64,000 bases of DNA, taken from Gloeopeniophorella convolvens (taxonomy: Eukaryota > Basidiomycota > Agaricomycetes > Russulales). The stretch lies in assembly GCA_022496205.1 (NCBI GenBank), contig WTXD01000054.1:62001-126000 (forward strand), given 5' to 3'. Both the position numbers and the translations under genes were made by a program. This document shows positions 35,530 through 47,174 of this stretch, piece by piece. The first letter of the stretch is position 1, and the number at the start of each line of letters is the position of its first letter. The notes under the pieces are model-generated. The model was not told where the DNA came from, did not search any database, and saw only the letters and a list, made by a program, of their open reading frames with translations.

Positions 35530-37097
35530 GTGCTAGATTGTTATAAGTAAGACACACCCCAAAATATATAGCGGATGCTATGTGGCATACCTTCTTTGTT
35601 CCATTAGGATTAAGAATTCCGAGCTCGATAGCCAGTTTTCACTTTCGAGTACGCTCTGCACGCTTTCGTTCCGTAGCTCAATACCGCTCAATCTTCTTTC
35701 GTTTTTGTTTTGCAAGCTCATTAAGCCTTTGAATGCGAATACGATCTTCTGTATCATCCCTACACTCGTCATGAAGGATCTGAAGGTGTTGTTCACGAGG
35801 GATGGCGGTAAAATATTGTAGAATGCCTGTCTTGGTTCATTGTCTGAGACTCGTACATCAATATGCAATCGATCTGGCTTTGTCAACACTTCAGAAGGCT
35901 GCGATAATGTAGTCGATGGCACTATCGGATCGCTCTGAATTCTCGAGCCAGTGAGAAAGGTGATTGACATCCGATCAGTGTCGACTGTTGGTGAGAGGAT
36001 CATGGGTGAAGGACTGGAGCCACAAGGACTCATAGGGTCAATGTGCTTTGTATCGTCATCGTCCAGCTCAGACCATGACATCTTGTCATCATCATAGAAT
36101 GTATCTATGGATGATTGAAACCCGGAACGATCAACCTGAGTTTCATTGTCCTCAAGAACACCATCCATATCAGCCCCAATCGCAGCACGATTATCCTAAC
36201 ATCAATCAGACAGGGGATCACATTATGCAAAGAATATACTTACAAGCTCGCTGATATGGCTCTGAGTAATAAGGAGGAACTCTTGGATGCGAAAGTAGTT
36301 GCGTTGATGCAGCATCCACAGTGGATTATCAAAGATGTCACGCTTGATGATATTGATCATAGCTATGCCGCAGGAGAAGTTGTCGGATTAGATGGAATGT
36401 GAAAGCTCGCCAGAGAATGTGAAGGCGGGGAGGTGATGGAACTGAAGCCAGCGTTGGATGGCAGCAATGTCAGCCGGGCGTGAAGCCCAACCAAGCGAGT
36501 CGCCATAACGGATGCTATTGTACTTGAAGTTGACACAATAGCACGCCCAGTGACACCCAGACACATTGAGTGGGATGTAAACTCTTCGTTGTTGAGCTTT
36601 CGCAGCACTTGCAACTTCCCGTAGATGACGAAGCGCTTTGCTGTCCCATATGCTACCCAGTCCTGTGCAGGATGCCGCAGCAGCTCCATTGCACACAAGT
36701 CAAGGACAACAAAGTCTGCAGCAAGCTCAAGCGTGTCTTGAATGCGATCATCGACAGCAGAAATCATGATGTCGATGATGCGGCCCGGTAGAGGTCGGTC
36801 ACCAAGCAGAGGCGTGAGGTCAAGGGCACGATGACCTATCGCACATGCTTGCAGCTTGATGTCCCAGCCAAGTGTTGAAAGGATTGTAAGAGTATGACTG
36901 GCAGCCCCCACAGCTTGCTGATCCGGCATCTTCATAACATGTTGAAGCCAGAACCGAGCAGCGGACCATTCGTGTCTTGCTTCAATGATGCGAGCACAGC
37001 GAACCCAGTACGAGATCACCCATAAAGGGGTTGGAACACTCTCGTATCGCCAGTCCAGAAAGGCCTGCTTCCCTTGAAGGACAGCATCTGATGCGAA

Positions 37098-37577
37098 TGT
37101 TGAAGTGCAGCAGAGGGTGGAGTGACAACTGAAGGACACAGAGTGACGCTCAGTCAGAGAAGGTCAAAAGACTTGATTACAACAATACCTGAAGGACACA
37201 GAGTGACGCTGTAAGGTAGTGTAAGTATAAGAAAGTAGAAAGGAGTGTAAGTGTACTTGTCTCAGTCAGAGAAGGTCAAAAGACTGAGGCTACAAAGGCG
37301 AAAGAGGAGGTCCTTTTATACAAGTAAGGAGCGACAATAGCATGTGATAAACAATGCTTAGAAAGCCTAGGAGACCCACATGAAACGGAGTAAGAGTGGG
37401 TACTGGAGTACAAGGTGGGTCATGGAATGCCCTAAAAGAGTCCAGAACATGGAAACGAATGTGGGGCTGAGCACAGCCTTAAGTCTAGAACATTATGTAC
37501 ACAAGATAAGATAGTCCTTGATCATTAGGTCCATATCTAATCTAATCAGAGCCACCAGGACACTGTCCGTCTCAACA
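37098..37577 (-). mobile_element. Solo LTR 1 with 5-bp TSD
   Basis: On the minus strand it starts TGTTGAGACGGACAG and ends GCACTTCAACA. The 5-bp direct repeat GCGAA flanks it (37093-37097 and 37578-37582). A TATA-like CTTTTATAC box lies inside. It is 480 bp, about 110 bp longer than LTR 2, because a segment around 37143-37260 is partly duplicated (the words TCAGTCAGAGAAGGTCAAAAG and GAAGGACACAGAGTGACGCT occur twice). No internal retrotransposon genes adjoin it. Confidence 0.88.
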
Positions 37578-37618
37578 GCGAAGACACGAAGGTGCTGCAA
37601 GTCATGGAGTGATGGGAC

Positions 37619-37985
37619 TGTTGAAACGGACAGTGTCCTGGCGGCTCTGATTAGATTAGATATGGACCTAATGATCAAGGACTATCTTATCTTGTGTACA
37701 TAATGTTCTAGACTTAAGGCTGTGCTCAGCCCCACATTCATTTTGTGTTCTGAACTCTTCTAGGGCATTCCATGACCCACCTTGTACTCCGGTACCCACT
37801 CTTACTCCATTTCATGTGGGTCTCCTAGGCTTTCTAAGCAGTGTTTATCACATGCTATCTGTCGCTCCTTACAGTATATAAGGACCTCTTTCTTTGCCTT
37901 TGTAGCCTCAGTCTTTTAACCTTCTCTGACTGAGCGTCACTCTGTGTCCTTCAGTTGTCACTCCACCCTCTGCTGCGCTTCAACA
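37619..37985 (+). mobile_element. Solo LTR 2 with 5-bp TSD
   Basis: Plus-strand copy of the same LTR family, 367 bp, TGTTGAAACGG...GCGCTTCAACA, flanked by GGGAC (37614-37618 and 37986-37990). A TATATAAGGACC box lies inside. It sits only 41 bp from LTR 1 in opposite orientation, so the pair forms a large imperfect hairpin. The different TSDs show two separate insertions. Confidence 0.88.
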
Positions 37986-38359
37986 GGGACAGTCCTAGAG
38001 GCAAACTCGTCACCATCCACCCTCGGTGACAACTCAACAATGACAAAAAGGTGAGATATTGATGCTCCATCCAGTCCAGAGTTGTCATCAAGAGAGCCGA
38101 GGGACGCGGTCTCTATGAGGGCGAGTATTGTCATATCCTCCAGGATGCTGAGAAGAGGGAGGAAATGGGAAGGGATGGATAGAGCTTGTTCTACTTCAGG
38201 CTGGTCAGCATCAGCAAAACCGACCAGGATTGATGAGAGTTGATGGAACGCACTCTCGATGGTAAGTCCAAGACGTAGCAGGATGACGAGTGGTAACGCA
38301 ATGACATAGCGAGACGCTAATTTACCTACATCACACGGTCGCTGTCTTGTAGTTATCAA

Positions 38360-39884
38360 CCCCCATCAATGTGCATGCTGCATTATCTAGCTGTATCACT
38401 CATCCTGTCCTGTTGATTATGCTTGGTATACACAATACATGGAAATTTCTCTAAGACTATAGACTATATGGTGTGATAACGTCCGTGTAAGACGAGGTGT
38501 CGCAGCTGCGCGAGGCGAGGACAAAGTTGAGTGGAAGCCAGAGGAGCGAACAGGTGCAAGAAGAAAGTAGGGCACACGGGGACGATTTCGCAAACAACAG
38601 GATGAAATTGACGAACAGAACGAAGCTACAGGTTGTATACATTGGATACAATGGAGATAGTAAGCATAGGGGAAGGAGATATCATGCGCGTGCATTGTAA
38701 ATGCGCTGCGCCCAGAACTGATTGGTACGGAATGTCGGTAAGTCTTGAAGGAATCTTCACATTGATTCTTGAGGCATTTGATGGAAGGAAAAGGGGGTTG
38801 TGGAACGAAATGGTGGGACGGTGGATAAGCAGAGCATGGGGTGGGGCGCTAGCTCGGAGTGCGACTTGGAATGGGCGCACTGGCACACATTGTGGCATGC
38901 GCTACAACAATGCAGCAGATCGCTACTGCCACGATGGCATAGCAACAACACCATCGCTGTGTTGGGTGTCACGCCATGCACCGAGATGCAAAGCAATTCG
39001 GGAAATGGGCATGACAGCTTGTCACGCCTGCGGCCCTGCCATGTGCGCCGTAGCAACACAGTGTGCCCGAGTTGCCGCATGCTGCTGTGCCATGATGGTG
39101 CAACTCACGCAGTGTTTGTGGCACGTGGTGCTGCATCGCTCGGGTTGCCTTGTATGTGATCTTGAGTTGATCCAGCGATGTGCGGCGGGCATGAGTGCAG
39201 CAGGACGCAGGCAGGGCAGGGTGCGGGCAGTTTACAGGCGGGACGGAACAGGCACAGTGCGGCAGGTACGGGACACAAGATACGGGGCGGGCATGCATAA
39301 GCGTCAGTTGGGTACAGGGGAAACGGGCATAGCATCGGTGGGGGTGCTAGATCAGTGGGGCGGCGCACGGGCAGAGTGGGGCACGATCGCAAGTAAGGGA
39401 TTGTGAATGTGGTGAATGACACGTTCACACTGGTGCCCTGCGCTACACTGACACCTATTGGTCCGTATCCTAGCCTTATGAAGCGCAATCGGCACTGTTG
39501 AAGACGGTGGAAACGGTCGCAGGGTGTGGGGATGGCGAGGAGCACGACAAGTGATGGGACGGCGGTGATCTGAGTGGGATGGTAGGGTCTGCATCGGTCT
39601 GCATCGCAGCACAGCAGCAGCGCTGGCATTGAAAGGTAGAGTATGGCAAGGGTGAGGGTGAGGGCTGGGGGACGAGGATGGCGTGTGTATGCAGCAGACT
39701 TAATAGAGCTTTTTGCGCCAAGTTGAACCCTTGGTGTGGTGGGTGACTGTGACTGGTGTGACCGGCGGGACCCGGCATTGCACAATGTCACGTCGACGCA
39801 TCGCCTCCCTCTTTCTCAAACTTAGACCACCACATCTTCATCTCTTGATCTCGGTGCGATGGCTGCACTCTGTCACTAATCCCC
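38360..39884. other. Unassigned DNA between Ulp1-like and GMC pseudogenes
   Basis: Long overlapping frames on both strands (38633-39406 +, 39105-39791 -) are Cys/His/Pro-rich and low in information, with no domain recognised. Words such as GGCACAG, GGGCATG and CAGGCAC recur. No gene called. Confidence 0.35.
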
Positions 39885-41000
39885 GTGCAGAAATTTGCAA
39901 CCGCAAGTTTGATTATATCGTTGTTGGTGCGCACCCTCACTCTAAATCAGCATACATCTACTGATCATGCGCATAGATACATAGGTGGAGGAGTATGCAC
40001 TTGTGCCGATCTCCATACCTGCCTTACTGACGTGGCGACACAGACCGCAGGCCTTGTTGGCGCCTCACATCTTTCCGAGGACCCATCACGTGTGTCGTAG
40101 GCCCCCCGCCGTTTGCACAGAGTGCTGACGCTGAGCACAGACACTTGGAAAATTGGGCCTGCTGCCGCTCGAGGACGCAGTGAGTGCAAATGTTCCACAC
40201 TGACGCATCCCACTGATGTACCCTCAGGTCCAGGGTGATGTGGGCACCTACATGCGCATATGGTGCGGGCCAAGCTGACACCACACTGCGTGCAGGGCAA
40301 CAGCGCATGGATGGCAACACGTTTCGTGAACCCCAGGACGAGTCGGCGCTCCTACTCCATCGTACGCGCTCTGCCCCACCGCCATGCCAGATCGCTCATG
40401 CGCATTTCTGCAGGAATACCTCAACAAGGCAGGCGGGCGCCCGAACCTATGTGTCACCGTAAATGTGCCTGTCATGCGGATCCTCTTCCGTGATGGCAAG
40501 GGCGAGGCGGTCGTATCGGGTGTCAAGTATATCCATGACAGCAAGACGTACATCGTGCACATGAAGCGGGAGGTCATCCTCAGTGCCAGGTGCGTGCCCC
40601 TCCCCTGCTTCAATGTGCGACGGCAGTGCTGGGCAGACACGTGATCCGCAGCGCGCTCAACTCCCCACAGGTGAGCGGTTGGTGTGCATCCCATGGTCAT
40701 GCGCAGCGGCTGATGCAGCAGCACGCGGATCCTCGAGCTCTCAGGCATTGGCATGCCCGACGTGCTCAGTAGCATTGGTGTCGCCGCAGGTGGCACTGCC
40801 CGCGTCGGTGAAAATGTGTAGGGCCATGTCTCTCAGTGCTCGGCTTTGGTGCGCCTCCTTCCCTCCCTCCAGCCTTCAGCATGGACACAGCTAACATGTG
40901 CTGCACAGCACGCGAGCACAACCCCAGCCCGGAGGTGCAGGGCGACGAAGCACTGCTCGTGTGGATCAAGGCGCAGACCAACTCGATTGCACGTACGTGG
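39885..41000 (+). pseudogene. GMC oxidoreductase pseudogene
   Basis: Remains of a glucose-methanol-choline family flavoenzyme (aryl-alcohol oxidase/glucose oxidase type). Pieces in order: RKFDYIVVGA (FAD fold start, about 39900); TAGLVGASHLSEDPS (about 40045); a TSRRSYSI block; YLNKAGGRPNLCVTVN and VPVMRILFRDGKGEAVVSGV with KREVILSAR (40384-40590); then LSGIGMPDVLSSIGV and ARVGENV (about 40735-40820); then EHNPSPEVQGDE. Blocks lie in different frames; some shifts could be introns, but the gap between the first two blocks, the missing middle of the FAD domain and the absence of the C-terminal His/His-Asn active-site region show a decayed, truncated gene. Confidence 0.65.
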
Positions 41001-41280
41001 TCCCTGTGTTTGCTTCGATTTGCACGCACACAACTCTGACCATATCAAGGTGCATACTAGACACCTCTGGGACATGATCGATGCTCCCACATGACAAGGG
41101 CAGCATTGTCAACCCATGGCTCAAGGTGTGTGTGCACGCATGCGTCCTGCTATCGCACGGGATGGTGATGATTTTGCTGTGTAATGCAGCAGGTGTACGG
41201 CACACGCAACATGTGCATTGTGATGTGTGTGGCCCCCTTGAGCAACCTTCATTCCTGTAGTCTTGGCAGAGGACGTGAAT

Positions 41281-41530
41281 GAGAGGTAGTACATACTTGA
41301 ACTGTATCATACATCTGGAAAAAACCTGGGGGCAATAGCCCCCCTTGATCTATAGTAGCTCTATTTCGTTCTATATAGCCTCAATAGCATACCTTATGTA
41401 CTCAATAGCACTAAATAGCATCAATATCATCCCGACCGTTATATATAGTATTCAATAGCATCAAGAGTGCATGAGGCGCTGTATATAGCCACTTGAGTGC
41501 ACCAGCAATACTAGATAGCTTGAATAGTCT
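41281..41530. repeat. Cluster of AATAGC/TATAGC words
   Basis: CAATAGC and TATAGC words recur at least eight times in 250 bp. It begins with the palindromic CTGGGGGCAATAGCCCCCC at about 41327. A similar cluster with CAACCCCC lies at 56050-56300. Probably subterminal repeats of DNA transposons. Confidence 0.45.
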
Positions 41531-41697
41531 GTGCGCGAGTCCCACAGCATTCCAGTGGTCCCGGCTGTTACGGTCCACCGTTCGAGCTGGGATACTGCCA
41601 GGTCGTACTTGATTGCCGAAGATCCAATCCAGAATCAAACAGTGTCCTTGCGTTCAAATCAGGTATAGTACAAAACATGTGCGTGCTCTAAAGAGGC

Positions 41698-44437
41698 TCA
41701 GGTGTCAAGGACCGATACAATCTCTCCCCACGTATAATAAACTATACGATTATAAAGCGGAAAAGACTCATCGAAGGTCACGGTGTAGAGGCGCATCGAC
41801 GGGCCATCTGCGACCTCTTCCACCTTACCTACCCACCCAAACCACACCCCATGCACAACGATGACTTGATCACCCTCCCCAGGTTCCCATGAACGAGGGT
41901 TCGTGGGTCGACTGCGACCTGGCGCGCTACTTTGCGTCACACGATGTTCACGACTACTTCTCCTGGACCTGGCTCAATCGTTCTCTTCGACAATGCCACC
42001 GTCTTTGCTGACTGGCCGATTGGGGTTTTGGTGCCGTTTGGATCACGCAGAGACAGCGCCAGTCGCTTGTTGATCATCACCTCATGAACTTTGGCATGGT
42101 GGATCCAGTGATCTTCCGCTGTCGAAGCATGAGCCGCGCTTATGCTTTGGATAAGCGGACACCCACCTTGCTCGTACACCCGCTCACGAGTCTCCCACAC
42201 ACGTACGGCATGAGATGGTCCTGGCTCTGGAGGGGGTGTCACCGCGCTGCGGGATGCACCCGAATCTGGTGGTGGTGTTGCCGAACGATCCGGAGGTGGA
42301 GACGCGCGAGTCCGAGGGGCGTGTGGTCCCAATGTGGGCCTATATTATCCAGATTTAACGCGCCTCTAGGATGAAGGCTGTCGTCACTTACCTCATGAAA
42401 ACATGGTCCCATGGTATAAAGTAGTTCTGGTAGCAGAGTTGCTGGCATAGTCCGAGTGAAACTGCACCATTGCACCATCCTCTGAGCAACTTTTGACCAT
42501 GCCCACATGGCCCTTGCGCGGCACTTTGCCCACAACAATCATCTCCTTGCCAATGCGTTCTGGCCAGTAGAGCCCAAGGACCGGCGCCGACTTGTTTTGA
42601 ACTGCGGCAACTCGCACATCGTCGAAGTCGAGATCATACTGCACGATAGATAAGATGTGACGCCATACAGACTGACCGCTAGCACTCACCAAATCTTGTG
42701 TGTGCTCCTCTTGCACCCGTACTTGGTCGTCCAGGGGGCTCGGAATGACGACCCCACGCTTGAGGATCGATGATCCGAACTCCACCCAGGATCCAATACT
42801 TATCGGGTGCGAGCGCACCGCGGGATCGTGTTTTTCGACTTCATACGTCCGGGTCGCTATCTACATCACATGCATGAGCGCGTTATCACGATGAAGCACA
42901 CTTTTTACCTCTGAAAGTGTTTGGATCTCCAAATACACCAGCGAGTGACTATCGTAGTTCACTTGGACGACGGTGCCTGCTGAGCTTGACCACCGATCCT
43001 TGACATTGTCCCCGACAGCGATGTGTGGGAAGAGCTCCTTCTTCGGTACCGAGTCGTAACGCTCAGAGTTGCCGGCGTCGCGCTGCACGACGAGCGACAC
43101 TTCCGAGGCCGCCGCTCGGGAGACCTGTCCAACAATGCCTTTCAACAACCCAAACAAACCTATGACGCGCATTCCAGACTCGATAGCGTCCTATACAGAA
43201 CGGATCAGCCATGGTGTGAACGAGTCGCGTGATCGCATGTCTCGAGACTGCGCAAAAAGATGAAAGTCGATAGGAACTGTATCCTCACGCACAGCGTGGG
43301 AGATAGGTAACGGCCATAGCGCCAATCTGCATTCAAAGCCTAGCCCGATGCGGTCTCCGTCGAAGCTGAAAAAGTCGAATCAGCCTTGGCCAAAAGACTT
43401 CACGCGGCTCGCGCCCCATTTGTGGACGACGTCTGATTCCGTCCAGAGACGAGCTGGCGGCCGCTCTGGTCTTTTCCTCTTCGAAGACCTAGCCTCGGGC
43501 CGGCCAATACTTGTGCGCGTTGGTAGCCTCGGTACGAACACAATGACGAGGTTCTCGTTCACCGGTCGGATGTCGTTACAGACGAATCCTACATCTCCGC
43601 GATACGGGCCACACAACGCGCGGACCCATTGGCCTGGCCGGGGAGTTGAGGCCGTTGGGCTCTGGCGTTGAAATAGCTATACGCGCCACTCGAGCTCAAT
43701 GAGGCGGGGCGCAACGTCCTGGCATACGGTGACAAGGCCGTCAACGGCGCGGCAGGCGTCCGGCAGCGTGGGGCCTCGATGAATATGTAGCCTGCGATGC
43801 AATCGCGGCTGAATGCGTGATTGATCCGCGGCGGCGAGTGTTCTGTGGGAGTGAGGCATTGACGTGCGATCTGATAGACCAGGTCGCGCTCGAAACCTCG
43901 TTAAAGTCGGGAGGGTTGGCATGGATTGAGCTCATGCAAACATTCATCATGAGGATTCACTTTACCTTGACTTGGAAGCACCAAATGCCTGGATCGGTTT
44001 CGAGAGGAACATGGGCCAGGAGGTTGAACTCGCTTTCGCGGGGCAATCGGGGAAGGGCTCAGGGCGTTTGGTGAGGGACTCGGGGCTGGGCTCGCGAGGC
44101 GGTATATCTGCTCGCTTGCTGTTCAAGTTCGGCCGCTTCGAGCGCGCGCCCTCGTGAGTAGGGAGCGGAGGGGATGACCGTTGTTCGAACTTGAAGTCTT
44201 GCTCGTCCGTGTCGCTACCAGTGAGATCGATGAAGAAACCATCTACAAGGTTATTATGATGAGCTAGTGAGAGGAAGACACAACCTCGGAGGCGCACCAA
44301 AGCCCTCTTCCTCGTCCTCGCTTTCTTCACGATCGTCCCGGGTGGCAGAGATATCAAGAAAATCCCAGACCTGAGAGGGTCAGTTGGCTGGGTGATCTAT
44401 TCAGACAGAATTGACTACGTACGGTATTGATGGGCAT
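41698..44437 (-). CDS. SPT5-like (NGN/KOW) protein of the fungal accessory type
   Basis: Minus-strand multi-exon gene resembling the SPT5-related genes that are multiplied in mushroom genomes; SPT5 itself binds RNA polymerase II during elongation. Start MPINT at 44437, then VWDFLDISATRDDREESEDE and GFFIDLTGSDTDEQ (acidic N-terminus). An NGN-like part follows: RDLVYQIARQCLTPTEHSPP, RDCIAGYIFIEA, AVDGLVTVCQDVAPRL. Then KOW-type segments: QWVRALCGPYRGDVGFVCND with LVIVFVPRLPTR, KRKRPERPPARLW, IAVGDNVKDRWSSSAGTVVQ, GSWVEFGSSILKRGVVIPS, and finally GDQVIVVHGVWFGWVGKVEE (41698-41940). A frame change in the NGN part near 43760 may be an intron or a lesion. It is shorter than true SPT5. Whether it is expressed cannot be told. 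Confidence 0.55.
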
Positions 44438-45066
44438 GATGGGATCGCAAGGGGAACATCGTCTTGCTGAGTCTTTTCGAGTCCTGCCAGGGACGCGGGT
44501 TAATATACCTGACGGCGTGGTGACGCACCCATAGCCTGCTAGCCGCCCTGTTGCTGAAAGTCGGGCCGCAACAGCACCCTACATGCCCCTGCCGTGCGGC
44601 GCGCTCCGAGTTCTTGAGGACGATCGGGAGGGCATTAATGAGCCCCACCTGCCTGCTGGGCACTGCACTTCAGGCATGTTTATCTGAAACGCAGCTGCCA
44701 GCCGCGCAGGTTGTATGCGCGCTGGGTCGTGCCCAACTCAAATGACGATCGCTGCACTGCTTATTCTACACAATCGGTGAACTATAACTGTAGACTACGT
44801 GTACATGTAGTAAGCACAGGCTGCCGCCCAATCCTGCCAAGATGCATGCAATGATCGCGCGCAGGAGGGAGGAGGGGGGCACATTCAGGTGATGGAAGTT
44901 GCAACCAGAGCGATGACGCATGAACCAACACCGTCATACATTTCGCAGGCTACGGTGAGGCAGCTCCCGGTCCGCTTACCCCGGTGCTTTTTATGGTAGC
45001 CTCGCGTGGCATGGAACCAAAGGCTCCGTGTGCGACACATGGGCGCCGGGTAACTCGGCTCCCGGT
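44438..45066. other. Intergenic, no gene seen
   Basis: Frames on both strands lack family content. It separates the SPT5-like gene from solo LTR 3. Confidence 0.45.
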
Positions 45067-45583
45067 TGTTGAAGGCAGCAGAAACAGGGTGCCAACTAGG
45101 CAAGCAAGAGCAAAGCTCAGTCAGTGAAGTCAACAGACTGAATGTCATTGGCGCAATACCTAGGCAAGCAAGAGTAAAGCTAAAGTAACTAGGTAAGTGC
45201 AAGTCGGAAGTTCCGGAAGTAAAGTACTTGCCTCAGTCAGTGAAGTCAACAGACTGAGGCTACAAGGGCGAAAACAGCTCCTTTATATACACAAAAGGAG
45301 CGTGGTTTGCATTGATAAACAACAGCAACATGTGATAACCAGAGACCCATGTGAAAGCGAACTAAAGTGGGTCGACCGGAATGCAGGTGGGTCAACCCGG
45401 AACTGCATGTGGGTCATGGAAGGCCCGGAAGAATCTAGAACAGGAACGAGGTAGGTACAGCCTTAGGGCTAGAACATAATGATGTCATATACATTGTAGA
45501 TCAGATAGCTCGCAGATCACCGAGTCCCTTATCTAATCTAATCAGAGACGTCCTTCCTGTCCTGAGTCCTGTCCGTCTCAACA
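45067..45583 (-). mobile_element. Solo LTR 3 with 5-bp TSD
   Basis: Third copy of the LTR family of 37.1-38.0 kb, 517 bp, minus strand, TGTTGAGACGGACAGG...GCCTTCAACA, flanked by CCGGT (45062-45066 and 45584-45588). It also carries a duplicated tail (the words CTCAGTCAGTGAAGTCAACA and CTAGGCAAGCAAGAG occur twice), as in LTR 1. TATA-like CTTTATATAC inside. Confidence 0.87.
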
Positions 45584-45811
45584 CCGGTCCACCAAACGGA
45601 ATCTTGAGATCGTATACTTGCAGGCATGGAAGTCCTGCGCTCTATCTTTCAATACGTTCAAATCGCAAACGATGCATTAGCTCTCTATATAAGTGATATA
45701 AGCACTACTGTAGTAAATAGCTACCGCATTCAATATATGATGAATAAACAAGTGGCGAAGCTTTGATCACAGTAAGAACGAGAGAATACCTGTGCGTCCG
45801 CGAATGTTGTC

Positions 45812-46670
45812 CTAGTACCTATAGCAGAAGAAGGGTATACCCAGTTCAACGCATGCTGCTTCCATCGCATTAGGCAGTCCCTGCGATGTGTCTGACTTGA
45901 CAGCTAGGGCAGGAGAGAGCGCGCGGGCACGTGGGTCCTGTACATCCTCCTGCGTCGAGGCCGCCCTATTGATGTAGCACTCGATGTGGTCACACGGGTA
46001 GCGGTTCATCAACTCCACGTCGGTGAGGCTGGCCCAATGCGGGGGGTACGGAGGGACGCTGTCCGCGCGGGGGTGCCACGGTCGATTGACGTGCTCGGGA
46101 AACAACTCGACTCCGAAGTACGCCCAGATGAGAGGGCAGGTGATGCGGGCGCGGATGAGGCACCGCTTTCCGGGGTTGGAGGAGGCAGGGACGTGGTGAC
46201 CGAGGAAAGTGAAGACGATCCAGGAGCGATGGGTCGCCCAGATCGAGTCGAGGCTACCGGTGAACGTTTCCGTGATATCTTTGTCGTGCGAGCGCGACCA
46301 GTGAATAGATACATTGTCGCCCGCGCCGAGGAAATAGTGAGCGGGGCAGACGAGGCGCCAGAGGCGCACGCCCTTCACCTTGGGGACGTTGGTCTCAATT
46401 CTGACATGGAGTGGTCGCACTTACCTTGGGGACGTCGGCCTCAATGCTGACATGGAGCGGCACCACTTCGCGCCCCTCCTCCTCCTCGTCCGATGTAGCC
46501 GCCATTGACAGCGCGTCTGTGGATGCGGTGGTGTCGCTGGTCGCATCTTCCGCGCTGTGGTCTGCAGACCAGTCCGAGTCCGAATCAGCCGAAGTGGCCC
46601 GAGTGGTTATCTCGCGCGCCCTATCTTCGCGACAGATGGGTGCTGCAAGGTAATCCGAATCGGGAGTCAT
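45812..46670 (-). CDS. Hypothetical protein with a duplication-born intron
   Basis: Two exons, 46425-46670 and 45812-46378, joined in phase 0, give 270 residues. Exon 1 starts MTPDSDYLAAPICRED, is rich in Ser/Asp/Glu (SADSDSDWSADHSAED, SDEEEEGREV) and ends HVSIEADVPK. Exon 2 continues VKGVRLWRLVCPAHYFLGAG and contains HRSWIVFTFLGHHVPA, CLIRARITCPLIWAYFGVEL and NRYPCDHIECYINRAAS, ending GIPFFCYRY. I do not recognise the family; Cys and Trp content and length suggest a folded globular domain after an acidic tail. The 46-bp intron is an imperfect tandem copy of the last 46 bp of exon 1. If it is not spliced, the frame ends after nine codons. The gene lies between a solo LTR and a Myb gene in the accessory block. 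Confidence 0.5.
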
Positions 46671-46673
46671 CAA

Positions 46674-47174
46674 GGGAAGAAGCTGAGATAAGGCGCTGTT
46701 ACAACAAAAGTGTTCAGTGTGGGTGTGGGGAAAAGGGAAGGGAAATTAGGCGAAGTCGCGCACTTGGATTGCCTCTACCTCACCGTGGCCCGGCGGCATA
46801 GCCCCGCCTCACCGGCACCATGGCTCCCCGCTTCATAGCCGCTGCCTCACCGTGGCCTCCCTGATTCTTATTCGGCTTTGCGGGCCGCCCGTGCCTTCCT
46901 CTTCCCCATCTCCGTGCCCTGCCCCATTTGAGTGACTATCCTCTCCGTGCCTCTGAAACCTGTAGAGCCTCTTGAGCTAGAGTTGATTGTTAGTTAGTGT
47001 AATGTTTCTTGACAACAGTAGCCTGCATGCATGGATGACCAGTCGTCCACGGCTGATATGAGTTATCGACGACAAACTGTGTGTGTGTGTGGCCACACAC
47101 ACAAACTGAACCCGTCGTTTGCCCTCAACACCGTTACCTCCGCCGCTCGCCACTTACTCACTACGCGTCGCTAG
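46674..47174. other. Intergenic with CCTCACCGTGGCC repeats and a GT/CA hairpin
   Basis: The words CCTCACCGTGGCC and CCGCCTCACCGG recur at 46785-46855. At about 47081-47105 a (GT)n-GGCC-(AC)n palindrome could fold into a hairpin. It contains the 5' flank of the Myb gene. Confidence 0.5.

Larger units (their letters stand above)
35578..38359 (-). pseudogene. Ulp1-type cysteine peptidase-like gene of a mobile element, interrupted
   Basis: Minus-strand gene with a C48 (Ulp1/SUMO-protease-like) domain, a type often carried by fungal DNA transposons. The N-terminal part (37991-38359) ends ASRTVP. After two LTR insertions the frame resumes at ASDAVLQGKQAFLDWRYE (about 37092). The catalytic triad region reads GCHWACY (His), YGDSLGW (Asp) and SDNFSCGIAM (Cys). 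Lesions: a frame change near 36665-36700 between MELLRHPAQDW and GSIWDSKALRHL, and an in-frame TAA between ELSHSI and SDNFSCGI just before the catalytic cysteine. After the domain an intron leads to DNRAAIGADMDGVLED, and the C-terminal region ends at 35578. The true start lies upstream of 38359 and was not found. Clearly non-functional as read. Confidence 0.7.

Noticed and set aside
37098..37985. A long palindromic MITE formed by the two arms
   Set aside because: Each arm has TG...CA ends and its own distinct 5-bp duplication, so these are two separate solo LTRs.
38633..39791. Cys-rich long open frames on both strands as a secreted protein gene
   Set aside because: Frames overlap on opposite strands, composition follows recurring short words, no signal peptide or spacing pattern of Cys.
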